This document shows positions 16,928 through 24,690 of a stretch of DNA of 64,000 bases, piece by piece. The notes beneath the pieces are model-generated. The model ran no database searches. It saw only the letters and a program-made list of their open reading frames with translations, and was not told the DNA's origin. Where the stretch lies: contig CADAAU010000001.1 in NCBI GenBank assembly GCA_902786015.1, positions 186,001 through 250,000 of the forward strand, written 5' to 3'. Source of the stretch: an uncultured Coriobacteriaceae bacterium (GTDB taxonomy: Bacteria > Actinomycetota > Coriobacteriia > Coriobacteriales > Atopobiaceae). The position numbers were made by a program, and so were the translations under genes. The stretch's first letter is position 1, and the number at the start of each line of letters is the position of its first letter.

Positions 16928-18451
16928 ATGGCCATTATTCGTAACGACCGATCTAAGCACGTTGAGAACGAGACTGTGGAGGAAGTGGAGCCAGAAGAGG
17001 AGATCGACTACTCGTGGCATCCCAACGAGGACGAGTTCGTTTCTCCGCTCACGGCAGACCAATGGGCCGAGCTCCTCTCGGACTCGGCATTCGCAACGAG
17101 TGATGCGGGCAAGGCTGTAACATGTCTGCGCGAATATGGGGAGCCTGCCACATTCCAGCAACTCAGCATACGCTATCGAGGCACGATGGGCCGCTATCGC
17201 CGTTGGTTGGCAGAGGCGGCCCACATGGCTGGTGACCGTTTTGGCGTCCCAGCGCCCCAAAAAGACCAATTTGGCATGGACGAATGGTGGCCCTTGCTTT
17301 ATCAGGTTCGCAACGCGGGCAAGCCTGGTGCAGGTATCTTCGAGATGATGCTGCGTCCCGAAGTCGAAGAGGGTTTCTTGCAGATCGAGGAGGCGGAGCG
17401 ACAGGCCAAGCGAGCAGAGAACGCGCGACAGCTGCAACGCATCGAGAAGCTCGAGCGTGCCAAGCAGGAGGAGCGTCGGCGTGTTGCCGCTACGAAGGAA
17501 ACAGCTTCGCAGCACCCATCCCACGAGGCAGAGCAAAAGAAGCACGTTGAGGACGAACCAGCGCCCGAACCAGCACCCGCCATTCCTAAGGCGACTTCTT
17601 CTCAAGCAAGCGATTTGCAGAAGCAAAAACCCAGGTCCTCCGGCGTGGTTTCGGTACCGATGAGTAGATTTAAGCCGATGGACGAGGACGCTAGCAAACC
17701 GGTGGTCGACGATGTAGTTGCAACGACGCCGGCGTTTGACGAGCTGCCTGCCACGCGCGCCTTTTTGGAACTTATGGTGGATGCGCCTTCGCGTGGCATG
17801 CGCTTCGTGGCGTCAGAGACAAACGACGTGCAGGGGACCGCAGATTTAGGGGCGCCGGTGGACTATGCGCTGCGGTATGCCGAGCGCCTTCGGTATGCGT
17901 TTGCGCTTATGCGCAAGGTGTTGCCCACGATAACATATGCTGCCGCAGCACGTGCGTTGGGCGATGCGTCCGTGGAGCACCTGCAGCAAATCGTCAATGG
18001 TCAGGCCATCCCCGAGTTCGCCTATCTCGATCGCCTTCAGGAACGAATTGGCATCAACGTACAAAGGCTCGAGGCCTCCGATGGCAACGAGGACGGGATT
18101 CCTACGTTCGTGTCGTTGCACGAGTCTTTGGGAGCCCGAGGGGTCGAATCGTTCCTGCTTGAGGAGCCGCCACAGGAGATTGCCTATGTGGTCGACGATT
18201 CCGACGAACGGCGTACGGGCGTCATCGTACGCTTTTCGGAGGTGCGTTGCGCTCTGCTTACGCGTCGTGCGGTGAGCGGTGCCGCCCGCAGAAGCGAAGC
18301 CCCCCAGCTTGAGGCCTTTATTCGTATGGTAGACGAGCTTGACGGGTTTGCGCGTGCACATGACGTGGCCCGTACAAGCAGACAGGTGTCTGCTGACGAC
18401 TGGAATCGACTGGTTCAAGGCAGCGTGTGGCCTGGAGCACTTTTGAAATAG
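16928..18451 (+). CDS. Hypothetical protein with helical Glu/Lys/Pro-rich centre
   Basis: A 507-residue protein that I do not recognise. Residues 1-40 are acidic. Residues 45-150 form a compact domain (YGEPATFQQLSIRYRG, WWPLLYQVRNAGKPG, MMLRPEVEEGF) that loosely resembles the N-terminal DNA-side domain found in some McrB-like proteins, but no AAA motor follows. Residues 150-260 are a charged coiled coil and Pro/Ala linker. The C-terminal 240 residues are a second folded region (AFALMRKVLPTITYAAAARAL, SLGARGVESFLLEEPPQE) with no motif I can name. No signal peptide or membrane helix is seen. ATG 16928 follows gggggat. It is 41 bp downstream of copA and ends at a strong terminator. Confidence 0.6.
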   Translation: MAIIRNDRSKHVENETVEEVEPEEEIDYSWHPNEDEFVSPLTADQWAELLSDSAFATSDAGKAVTCLREYGEPATFQQLSIRYRGTMGRYRRWLAEAAHMAGDRFGVPAPQKDQFGMDEWWPLLYQVRNAGKPGAGIFEMMLRPEVEEGFLQIEEAERQAKRAENARQLQRIEKLERAKQEERRRVAATKETASQHPSHEAEQKKHVEDEPAPEPAPAIPKATSSQASDLQKQKPRSSGVVSVPMSRFKPMDEDASKPVVDDVVATTPAFDELPATRAFLELMVDAPSRGMRFVASETNDVQGTADLGAPVDYALRYAERLRYAFALMRKVLPTITYAAAARALGDASVEHLQQIVNGQAIPEFAYLDRLQERIGINVQRLEASDGNEDGIPTFVSLHESLGARGVESFLLEEPPQEIAYVVDDSDERRTGVIVRFSEVRCALLTRRAVSGAARRSEAPQLEAFIRMVDELDGFARAHDVARTSRQVSADDWNRLVQGSVWPGALLK

Positions 18452-18477
18452 GCAAGCAAAGCAAAACAAAGGAAATG

Positions 18478-18516
18478 GCTCCCGAAGCACTCTTGCAGCG
18501 CGACGGGAGCTTTTTT
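18478..18516 (+). terminator. Rho-independent terminator
   Basis: The stem gctcccg (18478-18484) with cgggagc (18504-18510) is followed by tttttt (18511-18516). It lies 27 bp after the stop of the 507-aa gene and 12 bp before the convergent lipoprotein gene, so it ends the plus-strand copA-hypothetical transcript. Confidence 0.8.
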
Positions 18517-18527
18517 ACAGCGACGTG

Positions 18528-19415
18528 TTAGTTAGTGGGCAACATGTCCTGTCCGTAGACGTCCTGCAGGTATACGGCGAACTCCTCAGATTTGAGTACC
18601 TGTCGCACCGCTACTATTGCCGGGTCTTCGCCTTTGCCGGGAGCAATCGTCAGTATGCCGGCATGGTCGAATGCCCCTGCACTATCACTTGCCTCAAGCA
18701 CCAAGGCGTCGGAGGCATGCGGCGAATCACCTTTTGCGCCTGTAAAGTCGTTGGGGCGCAGAATTACGTAGTCCGAAGTGCCGAGTGCACCTACAAGGTC
18801 CTTTTGCTCGGTGTCTTGAATCTTGGGTTGCACAGGGTTTTCGACAGGCTCCCCTTCAACGGCCTCGGGGGTTTCGGGCATGAGGCTATCTTCCTGATAG
18901 AGGACCTGAAGTGCCCGGTCTGCCTCGTCGGGATTGTTGGTTACGGCAATGGTGGTCTCCCCGGTGATGTCTTTGACGCTGTCATGCTTGGTGGAGAAGA
19001 TGCCATAGGGGTAGTAGAATATCGATGCGGTGTTTTCGAGCTGTGTCCCGCTATCTTGAATTGCTGCATCAAGCTCATCTGCACTCAGGTAAAACCCGAT
19101 GTTGACATCTCCCTTTACGATGGCCTCGCTACACTTCTTGGGACTATCGAACCGTTGTATTTTGGCGCTCGCCTTGTTCTTTGCAAACTCGGGCACGAGG
19201 AACTCGTCAAGAATGGAGGCGTACGGATCTCCAACCGTCCCAATGGTTACCGAGGTACCCGATATGTCTACGGACTTCTCCCGTTTTGCCTCGTCGTCCT
19301 TTCCCTTGGATTTGTCGGTCTGCTTCGGCTTGGCTCCGGTTCGGCCGCAGCTGGCAAGCGGGCCGGCAAAAATCACACCGAGCGCACCAAAGACAAATGA
19401 CTTGCGGGTGAGCAT
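18528..19415 (-). CDS. NlpA/MetQ-family substrate-binding lipoprotein
   Basis: A 295-residue lipoprotein. The start is set at the ATG 19415 that encodes MLTRKSFVFGALG, with ggaga upstream; an earlier in-frame ATG would add ten residues before the signal peptide. The signal peptide ends in the lipobox LASC. The mature part opens with a Lys/Asp-rich linker and then GTSVTIGTVGDPYASILDEF, the NlpA/MetQ beginning that binds methionine-like ligands in an ABC importer. No ATPase (MetN) or permease (MetI) gene is next to it, so it may serve a transporter elsewhere. The middle has an unusual acidic insertion (PETPEAVEGEPVENPVQPK). Ligand identity is not shown by sequence alone. Confidence 0.7.
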   Translation of the reverse strand: MLTRKSFVFGALGVIFAGPLASCGRTGAKPKQTDKSKGKDDEAKREKSVDISGTSVTIGTVGDPYASILDEFLVPEFAKNKASAKIQRFDSPKKCSEAIVKGDVNIGFYLSADELDAAIQDSGTQLENTASIFYYPYGIFSTKHDSVKDITGETTIAVTNNPDEADRALQVLYQEDSLMPETPEAVEGEPVENPVQPKIQDTEQKDLVGALGTSDYVILRPNDFTGAKGDSPHASDALVLEASDSAGAFDHAGILTIAPGKGEDPAIVAVRQVLKSEEFAVYLQDVYGQDMLPTN

Positions 19416-19533
19416 GCTGTCTCCTAAGTTGTCGCGTTGCAAAGACGTCCTATCCTTTATCTGCCTGTCATATAATAACCCCTCGTTGCAAAGAACAAGA
19501 CAAACTGCGTATCTCTATGGGGCATGGATGGAG

Positions 19534-19562
19534 TTGGAGCTGTCTATTTCATGCCCTATAAT
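19534..19562 (+). promoter_or_regulatory. Sigma-70-type promoter for the 19596 gene
   Basis: TTGGAG (19534-19539) and TATAAT (19557-19562) are separated by 17 bp, placing transcription start near 19569, about 27 nt before the ATG. The -10 matches the consensus exactly. Confidence 0.6.
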
Positions 19563-19595
19563 CGGAACAATCCAATTTGTGAGAAGGGAATTGCT

Positions 19596-19997
19596 ATGCT
19601 ACATCGTGACTATCTGCTCGAGGTGATTGACCAATTCGTCAGCACCGTTTCGCGCGCCTTGTCACGCGCTCTGCTCGAGCGCGACCTGGATGCCGCAGCT
19701 GAGGTTGAAGAGGCGGTCGCCGAGCTCATTCAGCTTGATCCCGACACTGCCATGTCACTGTCTCCCGAGTCGTTGGTGGTGATGATGCAACTTTCGGGAA
19801 CGGGTGACGCTGTGGCAGGGTATGCCGCCTACGCACTCAATCGTTTGGCCGACGCATACGAGCGCTCGGGCGACGCGGGCGTTGCCGAGTTACGGCGTGG
19901 GCAGGCGCAGGCGATCGCTTCTGCGTTTGGCGCCGACCTCGACCAGATTCCCGAAGAGCTGCGGGAGGTAGAGGAGCGTCTGAACTTAGGGGAATAA
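19596..19997 (+). CDS. DUF6483-like helical protein
   Basis: A 133-residue all-helical cytosolic protein. Its N-terminus (MLHRDYLLEVIDQFVSTVSR) and Leu/Glu-rich helices followed by a tetratricopeptide-like segment (YAAYALNRLADAYERSGD) fit the DUF6483 pattern, a family of unknown function in Firmicutes and Coriobacteriia. ATG 19596 follows gaaggga, and a consensus promoter lies upstream, so it is a single-gene unit. It ends 78 bp before a strong bidirectional hairpin. An N-terminally longer reading is possible but would start before the predicted transcription start. Confidence 0.6.
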   Translation: MLHRDYLLEVIDQFVSTVSRALSRALLERDLDAAAEVEEAVAELIQLDPDTAMSLSPESLVVMMQLSGTGDAVAGYAAYALNRLADAYERSGDAGVAELRRGQAQAIASAFGADLDQIPEELREVEERLNLGE

Positions 19998-20074
19998 AAC
20001 GAAAGTCAGAAGGATTTGGGTGTTGAGGAACAGCCAACAGAGACGATATGAGCCGACTTGGATTTCGCAAATAA

Positions 20075-20106
20075 ATGGCCGCCACGTTGAAATTCGTGGC
20101 GGCCAT
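20075..20106. terminator. Bidirectional hairpin terminator
   Basis: The perfect 12-bp stem atggccgccacg/cgtggcggccat (20075-20086 with 20095-20106) has an 8-nt loop and sits between convergent genes. There is no long T-run on either side, but the stem is very stable and it is the only candidate stop for glgA and the 19596 gene. Confidence 0.65.
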
Positions 20107-20134
20107 TATGGTGACCGAGGGATTTATAACCGAT

Positions 20135-22201
20135 TTACTGCGTGAGCTCCAAATACAGCCAACGATACTGCTCTGCGGACTTGGCCCACGAGACATCCTT
20201 CTCCATGTCGCGGATGACCATACGATCCCAGCCCTCGCGATTCTCGAAGTAGAGCGTCTTGGCACGGTTGATGGCGTCATACAGAAGGCCGGACTCATAG
20301 CGGTCGAACGTGAATCCGTTGCCTGTGTCCTCAAACATGTTGTACGGCTCGACGGTGTCCTTGAGTCCGCCCGTCTCGCGCACGATAGGCACAGAGCCGT
20401 AACGCATGGCGATGAGCTGCGTCAGGCCGCAGGGCTCAAAGCGCGAGGGCACGAGGAATGCGTCGCAACCGGCGTAGATCTGGTGCGAGAGAGCCTCGTC
20501 GTAGGCGATGTACGCGCAAACTTCGCCCTTGTGATCGTTCTCGAGGCCACGGAAGGTATTCTCGTACTCTGCATCGCCGGTTCCCAGAATAACAAGCTGG
20601 GTGTTTCCGTCGATGATTCCTGGTGCAACGGCGCTGACGAGGTCGAGACCCTTCTGGTTCGTGAGACGAGAGATAAGGCCAATAACCATCTTGTCGGTAT
20701 TCTGCTCGAGGCCGAGAGCCTTCTGGAGAGCGAGCTTGCTGGCCTTCTTGCCTTCGATGGCATTCTCGACTCCATAGGGAGCTTCGAGCAGCTTGTCGGT
20801 TGCGGGGTTCCAAATATCAACGTCGATGCCGTTGACGATGCCATGGAGTTTGCCAGAGTGGTGGCGCAGGTGGGCATCGAGGCCCTCGCCGTACTCCCAC
20901 GTCTGAATCTCGCCGGCATAGGTGTTGCTTACGGTGGTGATCATGTCGGAGTAGGCAAGGCCACCCTTGAGCATGTTTGCCTCGGTCCATTCCTCCTGCA
21001 GCGCGCCCATGTTGAAGGCGGAATCGGGCAAGTTGGACCAGTACTTGAGCGTGGGAATGTTGTACTTGCCCTGGAAGCGCAGATTGTGAATCGTGGTAAC
21101 GACCTTGGAACGCGCGAGGGGCGTGTCGGCAAACATCGTGCGCAGGTATACCGGCACGAGTCCAGCCTGCCAGTCGTGGCAGTGGATGATGTCGGGCGTC
21201 CAGTCCATGTAGTTGAGGGCAGCGAGGGCGGCCTTTCCGAAGTAGCAGAACTTGGGAATGTCGTCCACGAGGTTGGTATAGGGGTTACCGCCGGCAAAGA
21301 ACTCTTCGTTGTCGATGAAGTCGTATACTACGCCGTCCCATACGTACTCCATGATGCCGACGTAGAACGAGCGACCGTCGGAGCACAGATCCATGTCGAA
21401 CGAGCCACGATAGACCATCTTTTCCTTCCACTCGGGCTTGATGATCCCATACTTGGGCAAGATGACCTTCACGTCGCAGTTGAGCTTTACAAGCGCCTTG
21501 GGCAGGGCGTACATAACGTCGCCCAAGCCGCCGGTCTTCACGAACGGGTAGCACTCAGAACCGATGAAGGCGACGCTGCGACGAGGCTCAGGCATGGGGG
21601 GTTCGGGTGCAGGCGCGGGCTCAGCAACTGGTTCGGGCATGGGCTCGGGTGCGGGAGTGATCTCGACAACCTTCTCGATCTTCTCCTCCTCGACCTTGGC
21701 TGCCTTTTTGGGGGCGGGAGCCGCCTTGGCCTTGGGCGCCGCCTTTGGCTTCGGAGCTGCTTTAGCCTTCGCGGCAGGCTTGGCTGCGGGCTTTGCAGCC
21801 GGCTTCGCGGCTGGCTTTGCAGCTGGCTTGGCTTCGGGCTTCTCGGCGGTCTTCGCGGCTGGCTTGGCTTCGGGCTTCTCGGCGGCCTTCGCGGCTGGCT
21901 TCGCGGCTGGCTTGGCTTCGGGCTTCTCGGCGGCCTTCGCGGCTGGCTTGGCTGCGGATTTCGCTGCAGGTTTCGCGGTAGCCTTGGCAGTGGTCTTTGC
22001 GGCAGCAGGCTTGGCGGCAGCCTTGGTTGCCGGCTTCGCGGCTGTCTTTGCAGCCGGCTTCTCGGCGGCCTTAGCTGCCGGCTTCTCGGTGGCCTTCTCC
22101 TCTACCTTGGCCTCAGCGGCCTTAGCCTCGGTGGCCTTAGAAGCCTTGGCCCTCGTGGTCCTTGTCGTCGTGGTCTTCTTTGGCTGTTTTGCTGCGGGCA
22201 T
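20135..22201 (-). CDS. glgA: Glycogen synthase with long Ala/Lys/Pro-rich N-terminal extension
   Basis: A 688-residue protein. Residues from about 207 form a GT5 glycogen/starch synthase (SVAFIGSECYPFVKTGGLGD; the KTGGLGD motif binds ADP-glucose; later PSRFEPCGLTQL, and a second glucose-binding region ETGGLKDTVEPY). It transfers glucose from ADP-glucose to glycogen. The first roughly 206 residues are not part of the family. They are KPAAK/KPEAK repeats of histone-H1-like composition and then a Pro/Glu-rich hinge. ATG 22201 has ggggagg upstream. Normal GlgA is about 480 residues, so the extra length equals the tail. The tail may bind nucleic acid or anionic polymer, or act as a spacer; this is inference. 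Confidence 0.93.
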   Translation of the reverse strand: MPAAKQPKKTTTTRTTRAKASKATEAKAAEAKVEEKATEKPAAKAAEKPAAKTAAKPATKAAAKPAAAKTTAKATAKPAAKSAAKPAAKAAEKPEAKPAAKPAAKAAEKPEAKPAAKTAEKPEAKPAAKPAAKPAAKPAAKPAAKAKAAPKPKAAPKAKAAPAPKKAAKVEEEKIEKVVEITPAPEPMPEPVAEPAPAPEPPMPEPRRSVAFIGSECYPFVKTGGLGDVMYALPKALVKLNCDVKVILPKYGIIKPEWKEKMVYRGSFDMDLCSDGRSFYVGIMEYVWDGVVYDFIDNEEFFAGGNPYTNLVDDIPKFCYFGKAALAALNYMDWTPDIIHCHDWQAGLVPVYLRTMFADTPLARSKVVTTIHNLRFQGKYNIPTLKYWSNLPDSAFNMGALQEEWTEANMLKGGLAYSDMITTVSNTYAGEIQTWEYGEGLDAHLRHHSGKLHGIVNGIDVDIWNPATDKLLEAPYGVENAIEGKKASKLALQKALGLEQNTDKMVIGLISRLTNQKGLDLVSAVAPGIIDGNTQLVILGTGDAEYENTFRGLENDHKGEVCAYIAYDEALSHQIYAGCDAFLVPSRFEPCGLTQLIAMRYGSVPIVRETGGLKDTVEPYNMFEDTGNGFTFDRYESGLLYDAINRAKTLYFENREGWDRMVIRDMEKDVSWAKSAEQYRWLYLELTQ
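21822..21942 (-). repeat. DNA repeats encoding KPAAK-type tail of GlgA
   Basis: The word gctggcttggcttcgggctt recurs at 21822, 21858 and 21906 (spacings 36 and 48 bp) inside a wider region of near-repeats running roughly 21760-22080. Repeat spacing is a multiple of three, so slippage keeps the reading frame. This region is likely length-variable between strains. Confidence 0.75.
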
Positions 22202-22245
22202 TGATTCCTCCCCTGTAGAGACGTTCAAAAAGCCTAACGGGACAA

Positions 22246-22254
22246 ATTATAGCA
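22246..22254 (-). promoter_or_regulatory. Extended -10 promoter of glgA
   Basis: On the minus strand the sequence reads TGCTATAAT, an exact -10 with the TGn extension. No good -35 is present, as expected for an extended -10 promoter. It lies about 45 bp upstream of the glgA start codon. Confidence 0.5.
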
Positions 22255-22379
22255 ATGTGGTAGTGTTTCGACTCGCATATCGGCGAGCGTCTTCTTTGAA
22301 TTAGGCGAGCTGCTCCACAATCCGTCTGACCGTACGGAAGAACGCAAAGCAGCCTATTGTTGTTTGGTTGTGAATGGCG

Positions 22380-22847
22380 CTAATCGGCCAGAATTGCAGA
22401 TAGATTTCCCGTCTTTTCGATTTCGGTAATCAAGCCTACACGGCGGGCATGGCGTCCCCCCTCATAGGAGGCGTCGAGCCAAGAGTCCACGATGAGCTTG
22501 GCCATCTCGTCACCTACGACACGTGCGCCAAAGGCGATGATGTTTGCGTCATTATGGCGCTTCGATAGCGCTGCCGTGTACGGTTCCGAACAGACGCAGG
22601 CTCTAACACCTGGCACCTTGTTTGCGGCGAGACTGATTCCTACACCAGTCCCGCAAATGAGTACCCCGCCGTCGACCTCTCCAGATGCGACGAGCTTGCC
22701 CACGCGAAAGCCACTGACGGGGTAGTCGAAGCTTTCTGTGGTGTCAGTGCCCACATTGACGACTTCGACGCCGCGCTCTTTTAAATGTGCCATCACAATG
22801 TTTTTGAGGTCTACGGCGGTGTGGTCGTTTCCGATTGCGAGCTTCAT
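22380..22847 (-). CDS. rpiB: Ribose-5-phosphate isomerase B
   Basis: A 155-residue RpiB/LacAB-family isomerase that interconverts ribose-5-phosphate and ribulose-5-phosphate in the pentose phosphate pathway. Visible landmarks are the N-terminal AIGNDHTAVDLKN, the catalytic cysteine and anion hole in LICGTGVGISLAANK, and the substrate-binding KRHNDANIIAFG. Length is normal. I start at ATG 22847 (MKLAIG), preceded by gaaagga; two upstream in-frame ATG codons give unneeded residues. The gene is divergent from the first HAD gene with 78 bp between them, which must hold both promoters. Confidence 0.92.
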   Translation of the reverse strand: MKLAIGNDHTAVDLKNIVMAHLKERGVEVVNVGTDTTESFDYPVSGFRVGKLVASGEVDGGVLICGTGVGISLAANKVPGVRACVCSEPYTAALSKRHNDANIIAFGARVVGDEMAKLIVDSWLDASYEGGRHARRVGLITEIEKTGNLSAILAD

Positions 22848-22925
22848 GGGCATTCCTTTCGCAGGGGGTACATGCAAATCTCATGATACACTCTAACTTG
22901 GGTTATTTCGTTTGAAAGGTGCACA

Positions 22926-23789
22926 ATGATCAAGCTTGCCCTTACTGACTTGGATGATTCTCTTATACGGGTGGGTCTGCCTCATGCCACACGACATGCG
23001 CTCGATGCGATTCATGCGATGCTCGACGCAGGGCTTCGATTCGGTCCTTGCACGGGACGCGTGCCCTGGGACCTGCATATGCTCTTTGCGGAGGATTCGG
23101 TGGCATATCGTACAGGTGTGACAGTAAACGGCCAGCTTGTCTATCTTGACGGTGAACTTATCTTTGACAAACCTATCCCTCACGAGGGCTTACAGAAGGT
23201 CGCCAACACGGTGTTCGACTTTCCGGGAACGGCACTTATGATCAATGACTTTGGCAATCGGTATTCGGTGGGTATCTCGGCTCAAGAAATCGGACAGTAC
23301 TATGCGGAGTTCGGACGCATTGGCACGGTACGAGTGCGTATTCCTGACGATAGACCCATCTACAAGGCCAACATCCGCGTAGTGGGCGACAAGAAGCGCC
23401 TTCATGAGGTGCGGCGGCGGCTCATGCAACTGGTACCTGAGCTCGATTTTGTGTACCCCAATCCTCACGTCAATTACATTGACGTTGCCTCTAAGGGTTG
23501 GAGTAAGGCCAAGGGCGTGGAGGTTCTTGTGCGTGAACTAGGCATAGGGCTCGATGAGGTGGCCGTGTTTGGCGATGCGGAGAATGACCTCGACGTGTTG
23601 CGCTACGTACCCAATTCGGCGGCTATGGCTAACGCAACGCCGGCGGCAGCTGAGGCGGCGCGATGGCACATAGGAGCCAGTGCCGATGACGCTGTCGCAG
23701 ACGCGCTGTTCGACATTGTTCGTGCCTCCAACGACGCATCGATGCCTGCCTACATGAAGGACAGAACCAATACGCAAGTTACCATGTGA
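22926..23789 (+). CDS. HAD-superfamily (Cof-type) hydrolase, paralogue 1
   Basis: A 287-residue Cof/YidA-like HAD phosphatase. Motif I is LTDLDDSLI (nucleophile D8, acid-base D10), motif II falls near TVNGQLVYLDGE, motif III has a lysine in SKGWSKAKGV, and motif IV is FGDAENDLDVL. Such enzymes dephosphorylate sugar phosphates or flavin-type substrates in the cytosol. The canonical G-T after DLD is replaced by D-S. ATG 22926 has gaaaggtg upstream. A paralogue begins 22 bp downstream and a third is at 26564. The specific substrate cannot be read from sequence; proximity to rpiB hints at sugar phosphates. Confidence 0.85.
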   Translation: MIKLALTDLDDSLIRVGLPHATRHALDAIHAMLDAGLRFGPCTGRVPWDLHMLFAEDSVAYRTGVTVNGQLVYLDGELIFDKPIPHEGLQKVANTVFDFPGTALMINDFGNRYSVGISAQEIGQYYAEFGRIGTVRVRIPDDRPIYKANIRVVGDKKRLHEVRRRLMQLVPELDFVYPNPHVNYIDVASKGWSKAKGVEVLVRELGIGLDEVAVFGDAENDLDVLRYVPNSAAMANATPAAAEAARWHIGASADDAVADALFDIVRASNDASMPAYMKDRTNTQVTM

Positions 23790-23811
23790 TAATTACGAAA
23801 CGGGAGAATGT

Positions 23812-24690
23812 ATGATCAAGCTAGTCCTTTCCGATCTTGACGACACGCTCATCAGGAACGGATTGCCTCATGCCACACAACGCGCACTCGATGCAATACA
23901 TGCCATGCTCGATGTGGGTGTTCGATTTGGTCCCGTTTCTGGAAGAATTCCGCGAGCCATGGGCTGGATGTTCGACAACGATGCGGCATGCTATGCTACG
24001 GGAGCGCTCTCTAATGGACAGATGATCTATTTGGACGGTGAGCTGGTTCATGTGGAGCGCCTTGACGGTCCGGAGCTCAATCGAGTTGCCGAGGTTCTCT
24101 CGCGTATACCAAAGGCTTCCCTTGTTGTCTACGATGTCGAGGCTTCCAGCGAGGAGGATGCCGGATACTTCGTATCTCCCGACCAGGCTCACATGGAGGA
24201 ATGCATGAAGACCTTTCCCCATATAAAGCGGAGCGCAAAGAATCTTCCTAAGCCCACATACGTCAAGGCAAACGTGTGGTGTGCCGGAAGCAGGGAGCAC
24301 CTCACCGAGGTGCGCGACATGCTGCGTGAGGAGTTTCCTAGCATGGACTTCGTGTTCCCCAGTCCCAAGGCGCCTCTCATCGACATTTCCCCTGCAGGTT
24401 GGAACAAGGGCACGGCTGCGCATTTTTTGGCGAAGCAGATGGGCATCGGAATCGACGAGGTCGCGACATTTGGCGATTCCGAGAACGACCTTTCGATGAT
24501 TGAGACGATCCCGAATTCTGTGGCCGTTGCCAATGCGAGTGACGAGGTCCTTGGGGCGGCCCGCTGGCGTATAGGCACGAGCGAGAGTGATGCGGTTGCC
24601 GACGCCCTGTTCCAGATTGCGGATGCTGCGGCTACGAAGTCGATGCCGGCCTTCATGAACGACCATACCCGATGGGAAGACACTCTATGA
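23812..24690 (+). CDS. HAD-superfamily (Cof-type) hydrolase, paralogue 2
   Basis: A 292-residue paralogue of the preceding gene, sharing LSDLDDTLIRNGLPHATQRAL, the AGWNKGTAAHFL lysine motif and FGDSENDLSMIETIPNSVAVANA-type ending, split here to motif cores. Tandem placement and shared words such as LDAIHAMLD show a local duplication. It differs in the substrate-cap domain (central third), so substrate range may have diverged. It is translationally coupled to the next gene by an ATGA overlap, linking this phosphatase to a membrane transporter. Confidence 0.85.
   Translation: MIKLVLSDLDDTLIRNGLPHATQRALDAIHAMLDVGVRFGPVSGRIPRAMGWMFDNDAACYATGALSNGQMIYLDGELVHVERLDGPELNRVAEVLSRIPKASLVVYDVEASSEEDAGYFVSPDQAHMEECMKTFPHIKRSAKNLPKPTYVKANVWCAGSREHLTEVRDMLREEFPSMDFVFPSPKAPLIDISPAGWNKGTAAHFLAKQMGIGIDEVATFGDSENDLSMIETIPNSVAVANASDEVLGAARWRIGTSESDAVADALFQIADAAATKSMPAFMNDHTRWEDTL

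Noticed and set aside
20075..22204. A 709-codon open frame on the plus strand covering glgA
   Set aside because: It lies entirely antisense to a clear GT5 synthase; the length reflects Ala/Lys-rich codons and absence of stops in that frame. It has no ribosome-binding site and begins in a terminator hairpin.
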